Positions 1 to 6,666 of a stretch of 10,627 nt of DNA are shown one piece after another. The position numbers were made by a program, and so were the translations under genes. Numbering within the stretch: position 1 is the stretch's first letter; every line of letters starts with the position of its first letter. The notes below the pieces were generated by a model, which ran no database searches, had not been told where the DNA came from, and saw nothing but the letters and a program-made list of their open reading frames with translations. This DNA comes from Bryobacterales bacterium. Its GTDB lineage: Bacteria; Acidobacteriota; Terriglobia; Bryobacterales; Bryobacteraceae. The stretch spans positions 1 through 10,627 of the forward strand of contig SHUN01000052.1 in the NCBI GenBank assembly GCA_009697495.1. The letters run 5' to 3'.

Positions 1-189
1 AAGCAGCGCGACCGGCTGGTGAAGGAGATCGCCAATCTGGAACTGGTGATCGCGAACTCGGAGAAACAGTTGTCCAATGCCGATTTCCTGAAGAAGGCGC
101 CGGAGAAAGTGCTGGCCACGATCCGCGAGAAGCTGGCCGATTACCAGGCCCAGTTGGACAAGAGCAGAGAAGCCTTGAAAGAAATCTAA
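1..189 (+). CDS. valS: Valyl-tRNA synthetase, C-terminal end (partial)
   Basis: The window opens inside an open frame that codes for 62 residues and ends in TAA. The segment is charged and helical, with heptad-like leucines and the stretch NADFLKKAPEKV, followed by a run ending REALKEI. This is the typical C-terminal coiled-coil arm of bacterial ValRS, which contacts the tRNA elbow; motifs of the form 'F..KAP..VV...K.KL' are standard there. The catalytic core lies upstream of the window. The stop is 2 bp before the nadC start, so the two genes are probably co-transcribed. Identification rests on the arm alone, which is short but characteristic. Confidence 0.88.
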   Translation, partial: KQRDRLVKEIANLELVIANSEKQLSNADFLKKAPEKVLATIREKLADYQAQLDKSREALKEI

Positions 190-191
190 GT

Positions 192-1049
192 ATGGAAATC
201 GATCTACGCCATCCGGAAATTGCGGACGTTGTGCGGCGGGCGCTGGCTGAGGACATTGGTTCGGGAGACATCACCACGAATGCGACGGTGGATGCGGACC
301 TGATGGCGACCGGCCGGTTCATCGCGCGGCAGCCGATGACGGTGTGCGGGGTGGAATTAATTGAGCTTGTATTTGGCGATTTAGGAGGCGTGGACTTCCT
401 GGGGATCCATATTCACAGCGGGGAGCGGGCGGCGGCGGGCGATGTGCTGGCAACCGTTCGCGGATTGGCGCGCACGCTGCTCACCGGCGAGCGTGTGGCG
501 TTGAATTTCCAGCAGCGGCTAAGCGGCATCGCGACGCACACACGGACACATGCCGACGCCGTGGCGGGCACGGGCTGCAAGATCCTGGACACACGCAAGA
601 CCACGCCGGGACTGCGTCGGCTGGAAAAGTGGGCGACCTCCTGCGGGGGCGCCCTCAATCACCGGCTGGGACTCTTCGACGCCGTGTTGATCAAGAACAA
701 CCACATCACCGCGGCCGGGGGCGTGCGGCAGGCTTTGGAGCGGGTGCGCGCAGCCGGAGTGCCGGCGGGCGTCAACGTGGAGATCGAAGTGCGGACGCGC
801 GGAGAGTTGGAGGAGGCGTTGACGTTTGACGCGGACCATCTGCTGCTCGATAATCTGTCGCCGGACGAAGCGGCGGAGTGGATCCGGTTTATCGCCGGAC
901 GGGCGACAGTCGAGCTTTCCGGCGGCATGCGGCTGGAGAAACTGCGCGACTATGCGACCACCGGGGCGAATTTTATTTCAGTAGGCGGGTTGACGCATTC
1001 GGCCATTGCAGTCGATATAAACTTTCGCGTTTCGCTCGAGACGGCATGA
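192..1049 (+). CDS. nadC: Nicotinate-nucleotide pyrophosphorylase (quinolinate phosphoribosyltransferase, carboxylating)
   Basis: This 285-residue protein has the usual length for NadC, a cytoplasmic enzyme that converts quinolinate and PRPP to nicotinate mononucleotide, CO2 and PPi in de novo NAD synthesis. Family motifs appear in order: EDIGSGDITT (20-29) in the N-terminal sandwich domain; LNFQQRLSGIAT (104-115); DTRKTTPGLR (133-142); EKWATSCGGALNHRLGLFD (145-163); IKNNH (167-171); VEIEV (196-200); LLLDNLS (217-223); ELSGGM (241-246); and the phosphate-binding ISVGGLTHS (262-270). The basic and histidine residues that bind quinolinate and PRPP are kept. nadA and nadB are not in the window. 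The start lies 2 bp after valS, with only a weak purine-rich stretch upstream, and the 3' end overlaps birA by 4 bp (ATGA), which suggests translational coupling. Confidence 0.97.
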   Translation: MEIDLRHPEIADVVRRALAEDIGSGDITTNATVDADLMATGRFIARQPMTVCGVELIELVFGDLGGVDFLGIHIHSGERAAAGDVLATVRGLARTLLTGERVALNFQQRLSGIATHTRTHADAVAGTGCKILDTRKTTPGLRRLEKWATSCGGALNHRLGLFDAVLIKNNHITAAGGVRQALERVRAAGVPAGVNVEIEVRTRGELEEALTFDADHLLLDNLSPDEAAEWIRFIAGRATVELSGGMRLEKLRDYATTGANFISVGGLTHSAIAVDINFRVSLETA

Positions 1050-1831
1050 GCTTCGACATTGCGCGCGTACGAACCGCGCTGCCCGGCCGGCGCGTCGATT
1101 ACTACGAAACACTTGGGTCGACGATGACCGCGGCGGCGGCGATTCGCGCTCCTGGCGCCATCGTGATCGCCAATCAACAGTCGTCCGGACAGGGGCGGCA
1201 TGGGCACGTCTGGCATTCCGAACCCGATAGCGGCCTGTACTTTACGATCGTGTTGAGGCCGCGGCTGGCGGCGGAGTTGCTGCCGGTTGTGACACTGGCG
1301 CTGGGGCTGGCGGTGCAGGAGGCGATATCGCAAGTCTGCGACGCGCAGCCGGATTTGCGTTGGCCGAATGACTTGCTGATCGGCCCGCGTAAGTGCGCCG
1401 GAATACTCACGCAGCTCGACGGTGATCGTGTTCTGGCGGGCATCGGCATTAATGTAAATCACGCTTCCCTGCCCCCGGATTTGGGAGCGATTGCGACGAG
1501 TTTGCGGCTGGCGACGGGGCGCGCGCATTCGCGTGAGGAACTGCTGTGCGCTGTGGCCGGCGGCGTGGACCGCATGGTGAATCTGCTGGAAACGGAAGGC
1601 AGCGGGCCGGTGCTGGTCCTGTTCACGGCGCAGTCGAGTTACGCCCGCGGACGGCGCGTTCAGGTCGACTTGCCTGGCAATTTGCTAACGGGAACGACGG
1701 CCGGGTTGACTGCCGACGGGTATCTGCTGCTTGACGGCGACGATGGCCGAAGGCATATTATCTTGGCTGGCGGGGTTCGGCCGGAGACGGTAAGCGCGGG
1801 GCCGGGATCGGATGGGAAATCCACTCCCTAA
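1046..1831 (+). CDS. birA: Biotin--[acetyl-CoA carboxylase] ligase, short form without HTH
   Basis: This 261-residue biotin protein ligase activates biotin to biotinyl-AMP and transfers it to the lysine of biotin carboxyl carrier protein. Visible motifs are STMTAA (25-30), the biotinyl-AMP loop SSGQGRHGHVW (46-56; family GRGRRGRxW), GLYFTIVLRP (63-72), RWPNDLL....KCAGIL (105-121) with the catalytic lysine at 117, and AGIGINVNH (131-139). A small C-terminal beta domain follows (about 202-245). There is no N-terminal winged helix, so it is a class I ligase and should not act as the biotin repressor. I chose the ATG at 1046 because it overlaps the nadC stop as ATGA and starts just before the catalytic domain. 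An in-frame start at 878 only adds out-of-frame nadC sequence. Its stop codon lies inside a dispersed repeat, so the last few residues may be repeat-derived. Confidence 0.95.
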   Translation: MSFDIARVRTALPGRRVDYYETLGSTMTAAAAIRAPGAIVIANQQSSGQGRHGHVWHSEPDSGLYFTIVLRPRLAAELLPVVTLALGLAVQEAISQVCDAQPDLRWPNDLLIGPRKCAGILTQLDGDRVLAGIGINVNHASLPPDLGAIATSLRLATGRAHSREELLCAVAGGVDRMVNLLETEGSGPVLVLFTAQSSYARGRRVQVDLPGNLLTGTTAGLTADGYLLLDGDDGRRHIILAGGVRPETVSAGPGSDGKSTP

Positions 1832-1890
1832 CGGTCGTGGCTCGGAAACGACGGTCGTGGCTCGGTCACAGCGGTCGTGGCTCGGAAACG
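1821..1890 (+). repeat. Dispersed intergenic repeat, three tandem 20-bp units at the birA 3' end
   Basis: Three consecutive 20-bp units (1831-1850, 1851-1870, 1871-1890) share the core CGGTCGTGGCTCGG. Units 1 and 3 differ only at their first base, and unit 2 differs mainly in its last four bases. The stretch 1821-1845 matches the reverse complement of 6621-6645 at 22 of 25 positions, and a decayed copy lies at 9595-9619. The birA TAA (1829-1831) is inside the repeat. The rest of the 91-bp gap before coaX holds only the GGAG ribosome-binding site of coaX at 1908-1911. Confidence 0.8.
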
Positions 1891-1922
1891 ACGGGCCGCA
1901 GATTTCTGGAGACAATTAAGAC

Positions 1923-2690
1923 ATGCTACTCGCACTCGATGTCGGAAACACAAATATCACCATCGGCGCGTTTCGCGGCGATCAACTGACGGGACGCTGG
2001 CGTCTGCGCACCATTCGCGAGCAAACAGTGGACGAATGGGGCATCCTGCTGCGGAATCTTTTCTCGTTGAGCGGCCTGGAACTGGAGAGCGCCGGCGGGA
2101 TCATCATCTCCAGCGTGGTGCCAGTGATCAACCCGATCCTGGGCGAGATGGTGCGAAAGTACTTCCAGCGGGAGGCGGTTTTCGTAACGGCGGAGACCGA
2201 CCTGGGCATCCGGGTCCTCTACGACAATCCGCGCGAAGTGGGTGCCGACCGCGTGGTGAACGGCGTGGCGGCGTGGCAACTGTACGGCGGTCCGGCGGTG
2301 GTAGTGGATCTGGGGACGGCTATAACGTTTGACGTGATCTCACGCGAGGGGGAGTATCGCGGCGGCTTGATTTGCGCCGGGATCGGGATGGCCATCAGCG
2401 GCCTGTTTTCGAAGACGGCGCTGTTGCCGATGGTGAACTTCGCTGCGCCGGAAAAGCTGATCGGGACGAATACGATGGGCAGCATCCAGAGCGGCTTGTA
2501 CTATGGCTCATTGGGGATGATCGACGGCATTCTGGAGCGGCTGATCGCGGAACTGGGGCCGGACACGAAACTGATCGCCACAGGCGGCAACGCGGCGCTG
2601 ATCCGGGAAGGGTCGCGGCTGATTCAACATGTGGATGAAGACCTGACGTTGACGGGTTTGCGGCTGATCTGGGAGCGTCTGGGGAAATGA
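1923..2690 (+). CDS. coaX: Type III pantothenate kinase
   Basis: This 255-residue protein phosphorylates pantothenate, the first committed step of CoA synthesis, in the cytoplasm. The fold is ASKHA-like and unrelated to E. coli CoaA. Phosphate-binding motif 1 is ALDVGNTNITIG (4-15, Asp6). NPREVGADRVVNGVAAW (102-118) contains the pantothenate-binding GADR with Asp109. Motif 2 is VVVDLGTAITFDVIS (126-140, Asp129). GGLICAGIGMAISGLFSKTALLP (147-169) is the conserved dimer-interface region, and IATGGNA (218-224) is the adenosine motif. Length is normal for CoaX, which is typically insensitive to feedback by CoA. GGAG 11 bp upstream supports the ATG at 1923. The birA-coaX order is common in bacteria, although here a repeat separates them. 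The 3' end overlaps the next gene by 4 bp (ATGA). Confidence 0.97.
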   Translation: MLLALDVGNTNITIGAFRGDQLTGRWRLRTIREQTVDEWGILLRNLFSLSGLELESAGGIIISSVVPVINPILGEMVRKYFQREAVFVTAETDLGIRVLYDNPREVGADRVVNGVAAWQLYGGPAVVVDLGTAITFDVISREGEYRGGLICAGIGMAISGLFSKTALLPMVNFAAPEKLIGTNTMGSIQSGLYYGSLGMIDGILERLIAELGPDTKLIATGGNAALIREGSRLIQHVDEDLTLTGLRLIWERLGK

Positions 2691-3373
2691 GCGAAGACTC
2701 TTGGGCCGGGAACTACTTCAACTACTTCACTGAGATCGAGGAGCATTTTCAGCGGGCGCGCGGCACCAGCCTGTTTCTGATGTCGCCGCTGGACTGGGCG
2801 CTGGCGGAAGCCTGGAAGAACACAGGCGTGCCGCTGGAGGCCGTGCTGCGCGGTATCGACGATGCCTTTGAAAAATACCGCGCGCGGAAAAAGAAGACGG
2901 CACAACAGGTGAACTCGCTCTCCTATTGCGCGCAAGCGGTGACGAAGGCGGCTGAGGAGTTGTTGAACAACCGGCCGCAGCGGAAGGCGGGGCCGACGGC
3001 GGAGGAATCGTTGCCGAATGAGCAGTTGCGGAAGGAGTTGGAGAGCCGTATTCCGGAGTTGGAGGCGCGCGGGTTTACGACGCAGGCCCAAGCGGTGCGG
3101 GTGATCGTCGATGATTTTGAGGCTCGTCATCAGAACCTGGAAGAGATGGAACAGCACCTGAGCGCGATTGAGGAAAAGATTTTGGCGCAGGCGCGGGCGG
3201 CGCAAACGGAAGCGGAACTGCTGTCGGCGCGACAGGATCTGGATGGAGAATTGCGGCCGCACCGAAGCCGTTTATCCGCCGCGGAATTGACTATGTTGGA
3301 GAAGAGTTTCCTGGACCGGCGGTTGTTTGAGCGGATCGGCGTGCGGAGGCTGAGTCTGTTCTTCCTGCTTTAA
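2687..3373 (+). CDS. Conserved protein of unknown function, coiled-coil C-terminal half
   Basis: This 228-residue protein starts at an ATG overlapping the coaX stop. The N-terminal third (about 10-60) is compact and aromatic, with NYFNYFTEIEEHFQRARG (9-26), then a LSPLDW-like stretch and a segment resembling a small helical domain (SPLDWALAEAWKNTGVPLE). It reads like a constrained globular domain. Residues about 60-110 are charged and probably flexible. Residues about 115-200 are rich in E, L, R and Q with heptad spacing and are likely coiled coil. No signal peptide or membrane segment is visible. I recognise no named family; similar proteins next to coaX in Acidobacteriota would be the first place to look. 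Codon use matches nadC, birA and coaX. Translational coupling to coaX makes it a real gene, but no function can be assigned. Confidence 0.8.
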   Translation: MSEDSWAGNYFNYFTEIEEHFQRARGTSLFLMSPLDWALAEAWKNTGVPLEAVLRGIDDAFEKYRARKKKTAQQVNSLSYCAQAVTKAAEELLNNRPQRKAGPTAEESLPNEQLRKELESRIPELEARGFTTQAQAVRVIVDDFEARHQNLEEMEQHLSAIEEKILAQARAAQTEAELLSARQDLDGELRPHRSRLSAAELTMLEKSFLDRRLFERIGVRRLSLFFLL

Positions 3374-3445
3374 GAAACAATTTGTTTGATAATAGGAAAT
3401 TGGTCTGCAACAGAAGTTCATTCAGATCATCTATAGTGGTGATCC
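3374..3445 (+). promoter_or_regulatory. AT-rich intergenic gap, probable promoter region of the TPR-glmR-glmU operon
   Basis: This 72-bp gap is clearly more AT-rich than its surroundings. It contains the short inverted repeat AAACAA/TTGTTT (3375-3387), the -10-like GATAAT (3388-3393) and TATAGT (3432-3437). I cannot match either to a convincing -35 box at the right distance. The bases just before the ATG at 3446 (GGTGATC) fit the extended anti-Shine-Dalgarno sequence and help fix that start. It marks the only sizeable break between the left and middle gene blocks. Confidence 0.4.
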
Positions 3446-4027
3446 ATGCCCAAGGCGAAAATGACGAAATCGACGAGTAATCAGGAGGCTCCCATTTCTA
3501 AGCCCACTCCAATTTCTAAGCCCACTCCAATTTCTAAGCCCACTCCAATGAAAGCCCCCCCCGTCAATCAGCAGTTGAATGCCTTCGATAAGGCCATGAA
3601 ACTATTTCATAAACGGGAGTTCCAAGGCGCGTTGCCGGCCTTCGACGAAGCCGGCAAAGGGAGCGACCTCTCAATCGCCCATGCCGCGAGGTTGCATGCC
3701 AACATGTGCCGGCAGCGGCTGGAACGAGAGTCGCCGCAATTGAAGACGTCTGAAGACAACTACGCCTTCGGCCTGGCGCTGGCGAACCGGCGCGAACTCA
3801 CCGGGGCGGAGAAATATCTGCTGCGCGCGCTGCAATTGGCCCCGCGCGCCGATCATGTTCTCTATTCCCTGGCGCTGGTGAAGGGGCTGCAAGGCGACAT
3901 GCAGGCGGCCGCCGGATATTTAGCCCAAGCCATTGAGATCCAGCCGTCAAACCGCTCGACGGCCCGAACCGACCCGGACTTCCACGAACTGCTGCGCCAA
4001 CAGCCCATTCGCGAAATTGTCTTCTAA
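3446..4027 (+). CDS. Small TPR-domain protein with an N-terminal (ISKPTP)3 repeat
   Basis: This 193-residue protein has a low-complexity, Lys/Pro/Thr-rich N-terminus (1-40) holding three exact copies of ISKPTP (17-34), then helical repeats. Residues about 43-72 (AFDKAMKLFHKREFQGALPAFDEA) and about 105-170 (NYAFGLALANRRELTGAEKYLLRALQLAP, then YSLALVKGLQGDMQAAAGYLAQAIEIQP) fit the TPR pattern of Gly/Ala/Tyr positions ending in a proline. The C-terminus (RTDPDFHELLRQQP) is a common ending of bacterial TPR proteins. No signal peptide is seen, so it is probably cytoplasmic, with the TPRs as a protein-binding scaffold. Its partner is unknown; the downstream overlap with glmR makes GlmR or a cell-wall enzyme a possible candidate, by inference only. 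GGTGATC precedes the ATG. Confidence 0.82.
   Translation: MPKAKMTKSTSNQEAPISKPTPISKPTPISKPTPMKAPPVNQQLNAFDKAMKLFHKREFQGALPAFDEAGKGSDLSIAHAARLHANMCRQRLERESPQLKTSEDNYAFGLALANRRELTGAEKYLLRALQLAPRADHVLYSLALVKGLQGDMQAAAGYLAQAIEIQPSNRSTARTDPDFHELLRQQPIREIVF
3494..3547 (+). repeat. In-frame 18-bp tandem repeat, three identical copies
   Basis: The unit ATTTCTAAGCCCACTCCA occurs three times with no mismatch (3494-3511, 3512-3529, 3530-3547) and encodes ISKPTP each time. Perfect identity at the DNA level, in a gene of otherwise varied codon use, points to recent slippage or unequal exchange. Copy number may therefore vary between strains without breaking the frame. Confidence 0.95.
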
Positions 4028-5081
4028 GCCCGATTCTCAAACACCCGGCGCGGACTCCCTGCGCGGTCCTCTGCGCATCGTCTCCATCGGCGGCGGCAAT
4101 GGGCTGTCAACGCTTCTCAGCGGACTGAAAGCCTGGGCGCGGCCAACCGTCTCGATTACCGCCATTGTTACAGTGACCGATGACGGCGGCAGTTCGGGCC
4201 GTTTGCGGCGGGATTTCCTTGTCCTTCCGCCCGGCGACATTCGCGCCTGCATCGTCGCGCTATCGGAAGATGAAGCGCTGCTGAGCCGCATGTTCCGCTA
4301 CCGCTTCAAAGTTGGGCACGGGTTGAAGGGCCACAGCTTCGGCAACTTGTTTCTGACAGCGCTGACGGACCTGACCGGCGATTTCGCGCAGGCGGTTCGG
4401 CTGGCATCGGAAATTCTGGCGTCGCGCGGACACATCATCCCTTCGACGGCGGAAAACGTCGTGCTGGAAGCCGAGCTTGCCGGCGGGCAAATCGTCAAAG
4501 GGGAAAGTAACATCAGCAAGAGCCGGGCGCCGATCGACTGGATCCGCATCCTGCCCCGTTCGCCGCAGCCGTTCCGCGAAACCATTGAAGCCATTCGGAG
4601 CGCCGATTTGATTACTTTTGGTCCGGGTTCGCTGTTCACCAGCGTCATCCCTAACTTACTGGTGCGCAGCATTCCGCGAGAGATCATGAAAGCCTCCGGC
4701 GTGCGGGCGTACATTACGAACCTAATGGGTCAGCCGGGGGAGACAATCAATTTCACCGCGGCCGATCATGTGGAAGCGATACTGAAGCACTGCGGCGTGC
4801 CGTCCAAAAAAGCGAACAAACTGCTCGATTACGTGATTTTGAATCAGTCGCCTCTCCCAGCCGCCGCGCTCCGCCGCTATGCCGCGCAGACCGCGCTGCC
4901 CGTGCAAGTAGACCTGGATCGCCTGAAAGCGATGGGCGTCCGGGTGCTGCAGGCGGACCTTGCCGATAGCGGACCGAAGATCCGCCACAGTCCGGAACGC
5001 ACCGCCGTACTGGCCGTGAAACTCGCCAGGCTCGGGCGCCGCCGCCGTCAGATCATGGCGCGATCGGTTGCGGCAGAATAG
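4017..5081 (+). CDS. glmR: GlmR/YvcK-type UDP-GlcNAc-binding regulator (CofD-like 'gluconeogenesis factor')
   Basis: The protein belongs to the YvcK/CofD fold family. With a TTG start at 4017 it has 354 residues, and motifs then fall at IVSIGGGNGLSTLLSGLK (21-38), VTVTDDGGSSGRLRRDF (51-67), PPGDIRACIVAL (71-82) and GHSFGNLFLTALTDLTGDF (105-123). All are hallmarks of YvcK rather than of true F420-pathway CofD. In Bacillus and Listeria, YvcK/GlmR binds UDP-GlcNAc and adjusts entry into amino-sugar synthesis; that role is known for the family and inferred here. The start is uncertain: TTG 4017 overlaps the TPR gene by 11 bp, while the only in-frame ATG (3933) would give 382 residues with an N-terminus that is merely TPR sequence in another frame. 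glmU follows after 12 bp. The usual Firmicute partners rapZ and whiA are absent. Confidence 0.88.
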   Translation: MSSKPDSQTPGADSLRGPLRIVSIGGGNGLSTLLSGLKAWARPTVSITAIVTVTDDGGSSGRLRRDFLVLPPGDIRACIVALSEDEALLSRMFRYRFKVGHGLKGHSFGNLFLTALTDLTGDFAQAVRLASEILASRGHIIPSTAENVVLEAELAGGQIVKGESNISKSRAPIDWIRILPRSPQPFRETIEAIRSADLITFGPGSLFTSVIPNLLVRSIPREIMKASGVRAYITNLMGQPGETINFTAADHVEAILKHCGVPSKKANKLLDYVILNQSPLPAAALRRYAAQTALPVQVDLDRLKAMGVRVLQADLADSGPKIRHSPERTAVLAVKLARLGRRRRQIMARSVAAE

Positions 5082-5093
5082 AGAGTAGCTCCC

Positions 5094-6473
5094 ATGTCCT
5101 CCCCTCTTTCGGTTGTCATTCTAGCGGCCGGCTTCGGCACGCGCATGAAATCGCAGATTACGAAAGTTCTGCACCGCGCCGGCGGTCTCTCGCTGGTCGA
5201 ACATGTTGTGCGAACGGCGCTGACGATGGCGCCGCCAGAACGGGTTGTCGCCGTCGTCGGGCATCAGGCGAAACGCGTGGGCGCGGTGTTGGCGCCGTAT
5301 GGTGTCCGCACCGCTCTGCAGGAAGTTCCCCGCGGCACCGGGCACGCGCTGCAATGCGCCCGCGCCGCCGCCCCTGCCGATGGCCACCTGGTCGTGTTGT
5401 ACGGGGACGTGCCGCTGCTTTCGGAGGCCACGCTGGCGCGGCTGGTGATGCAGCACGTCTCCGGCAGGGCGGCCGCCACTGTGCTGACCGCCGTGTTCGA
5501 CGATCCAGCCGCATACGGCCGCATCATCCGCGGCGCCGATGGCGGCGTGGAAGCCATCATCGAGCACAAAGCGGCCACGGAGGCCCAACGCGCCATCCGC
5601 GAAATCAACTCCGGCATTTACTGTTTCGACGCCTTGTTGCTGTGGCGGCATATCGACGCCATCACCACGAACAATCCGGCGGGCGAGTTCTATCTCACCG
5701 ACATGGTGGAAATTTTGCGCGCGCACGGCCATCGTGTGGACGGGCAGATCATGGCCGATTCGAGCGAAATGCTGGGCATCAACACCAAGGTCGAACTGGC
5801 CGATGCGGACCGCGTGTTCCGTGCCCGCAAGACGACGCAATTGATGCTCGATGGGGTGACCATCGAGCGGCCCGAAACCGTGACGATTGACCTCGATGTG
5901 ACGATCGGCGCCGACACGATCGTCGAGCCCAACACCCGCATCCTGGGCAACACGGTGATCGGCCAAAATGCCCGTATCGGCGCAGGTTCGGTGATCAGCA
6001 ACAGCATTATTTCCGATGGCGTTATCCTGCAGCCCTACTGCGTAATTGACGACTCACAAATCGGCGAAGCCGCGCACGTCGGCCCGTTCGCCCGCCTGCG
6101 ACTGAAGAATCGCGTCGGCGCGCATGTCCATATCGGCAACTTTGTGGAGTTGAAAAACACCGCCATGGGCGACGGCGCCAAGGCGAATCATTTGGCCTAT
6201 CTGGGCGATTCCACCATCGGCGCTAAATCCAACATCGGCGCCGGAACCATCACTTGTAACTACGACGGCAAGCTGAAACACGCGACCACGATTGGCGCGG
6301 ACGTGTTTGTCGGCAGTAACTCGACGTTAGTGGCGCCGGTGACGCTGGAAGCGGGCAGTTATATCGCCGCCGGGTCCGTGATTACCCAACAGGTTCCCGC
6401 AGGCGCATTGGCGATCGCGCGCGGCCGGCAGACGAATAAAGAGGGCTGGGTGGAGAAGAAAAAGGGGAGTTAG
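5094..6473 (+). CDS. glmU: Bifunctional GlmU: GlcN-1-P acetyltransferase and GlcNAc-1-P uridylyltransferase
   Basis: This 459-residue enzyme acetylates glucosamine-1-phosphate and then uridylylates it to UDP-GlcNAc, the precursor of peptidoglycan and LPS. N-terminal pyrophosphorylase domain: LAAGFGTRMKS (10-20) with Lys24, VPRGTGHALQCA (78-89), YGDVPLL (103-109) with metal-binding Asp105, INSGIY (171-176), NNPAGEFYLTD (193-203) and MLGIN (226-230). The C-terminal half is a left-handed beta-helix of hexapeptide repeats (about 255-440). KANHLAYLGD (363-372) carries the catalytic His366 (E. coli His363), and NIGAGTITCNYDGKLKH (380-396) is the acetyl-CoA/substrate loop. The tail QTNKEGW (446-452) is typical. 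Length matches the E. coli enzyme and all key residues are present. It lies 12 bp after glmR in the same operon. Its stop overlaps, by 4 bp, the stop of a small gene on the opposite strand. Confidence 0.98.
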   Translation: MSSPLSVVILAAGFGTRMKSQITKVLHRAGGLSLVEHVVRTALTMAPPERVVAVVGHQAKRVGAVLAPYGVRTALQEVPRGTGHALQCARAAAPADGHLVVLYGDVPLLSEATLARLVMQHVSGRAAATVLTAVFDDPAAYGRIIRGADGGVEAIIEHKAATEAQRAIREINSGIYCFDALLLWRHIDAITTNNPAGEFYLTDMVEILRAHGHRVDGQIMADSSEMLGINTKVELADADRVFRARKTTQLMLDGVTIERPETVTIDLDVTIGADTIVEPNTRILGNTVIGQNARIGAGSVISNSIISDGVILQPYCVIDDSQIGEAAHVGPFARLRLKNRVGAHVHIGNFVELKNTAMGDGAKANHLAYLGDSTIGAKSNIGAGTITCNYDGKLKHATTIGADVFVGSNSTLVAPVTLEAGSYIAAGSVITQQVPAGALAIARGRQTNKEGWVEKKKGS

Positions 6474-6595
6474 CGCGCTCGGCTTAGCGGCGAATGCGGC
6501 CGGCGCAAGTCATGACGAACCTGATGGCGCTCGCGGTGCGAACAGGCTGCCGTCCCAAAAACCAGCAGCAAAATGCCCAACGAAATTCGGCTCAT
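6470..6595 (-). CDS. Putative 41-residue lipoprotein
   Basis: A short minus-strand frame starts at the ATG at 6595 and ends at TAA (6472-6470). It encodes a near-ideal type II signal peptide, MSRISLGILLLVFGTAAC: a basic residue, a hydrophobic core, and a lipobox ending TAAC with the lipidated Cys at 18. A very basic mature tail of 23 residues follows, rich in Arg and His (SHRERHQVRHDLRRPHSP). A small lipid-anchored envelope peptide is therefore plausible. It lies 71 bp after truB on the same strand, and its stop overlaps the convergent glmU stop. The upstream bases (GTGGGG followed by CCGAAAA) give only a weak ribosome-binding site. No family is recognised. The signal peptide is the evidence; a chance frame, or the remnant of a longer gene, cannot be excluded. 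Confidence 0.5.
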   Translation of the reverse strand: MSRISLGILLLVFGTAACSHRERHQVRHDLRRPHSPLSRAR

Positions 6596-6620
6596 TTTTC
6601 GGCCCCACTATTAAGGTCTA

Positions 6621-6645
6621 CCGAGCCGCGACCGTCAGGGAGCGG
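6621..6645 (-). repeat. Dispersed intergenic repeat, single copy between truB and the small lipoprotein
   Basis: Read on the minus strand the core is CTGACGGTCGCGGCTCGG, preceded by CCGCTCC. It matches 1821-1845 at 22 of 25 positions, and its CTCCCTGACGG block is exact in 9601-region copy 9595-9619. It sits in the 71-bp gap after the truB stop. The remaining bases of that gap show no other structure. Confidence 0.75.
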
Positions 6646-6666
6646 TGCCGCGAAATTGACGGGCCC

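Noticed and set aside
878..1045. Upstream extension of birA to an in-frame ATG at 878
   Set aside because: The extra 56 residues are nadC sequence in another frame; the ATG at 1046, overlapping the nadC stop, fits the family start.
1831..1890. Possible CRISPR array from three regular units
   Set aside because: The units are contiguous without spacers, only 20 bp, and belong to a dispersed family; no cas gene is present.
5121..5966. A 281-codon minus-strand open frame opposite glmU
   Set aside because: Shadow of glmU in GC-rich DNA; composition is low-complexity and has no family resemblance.
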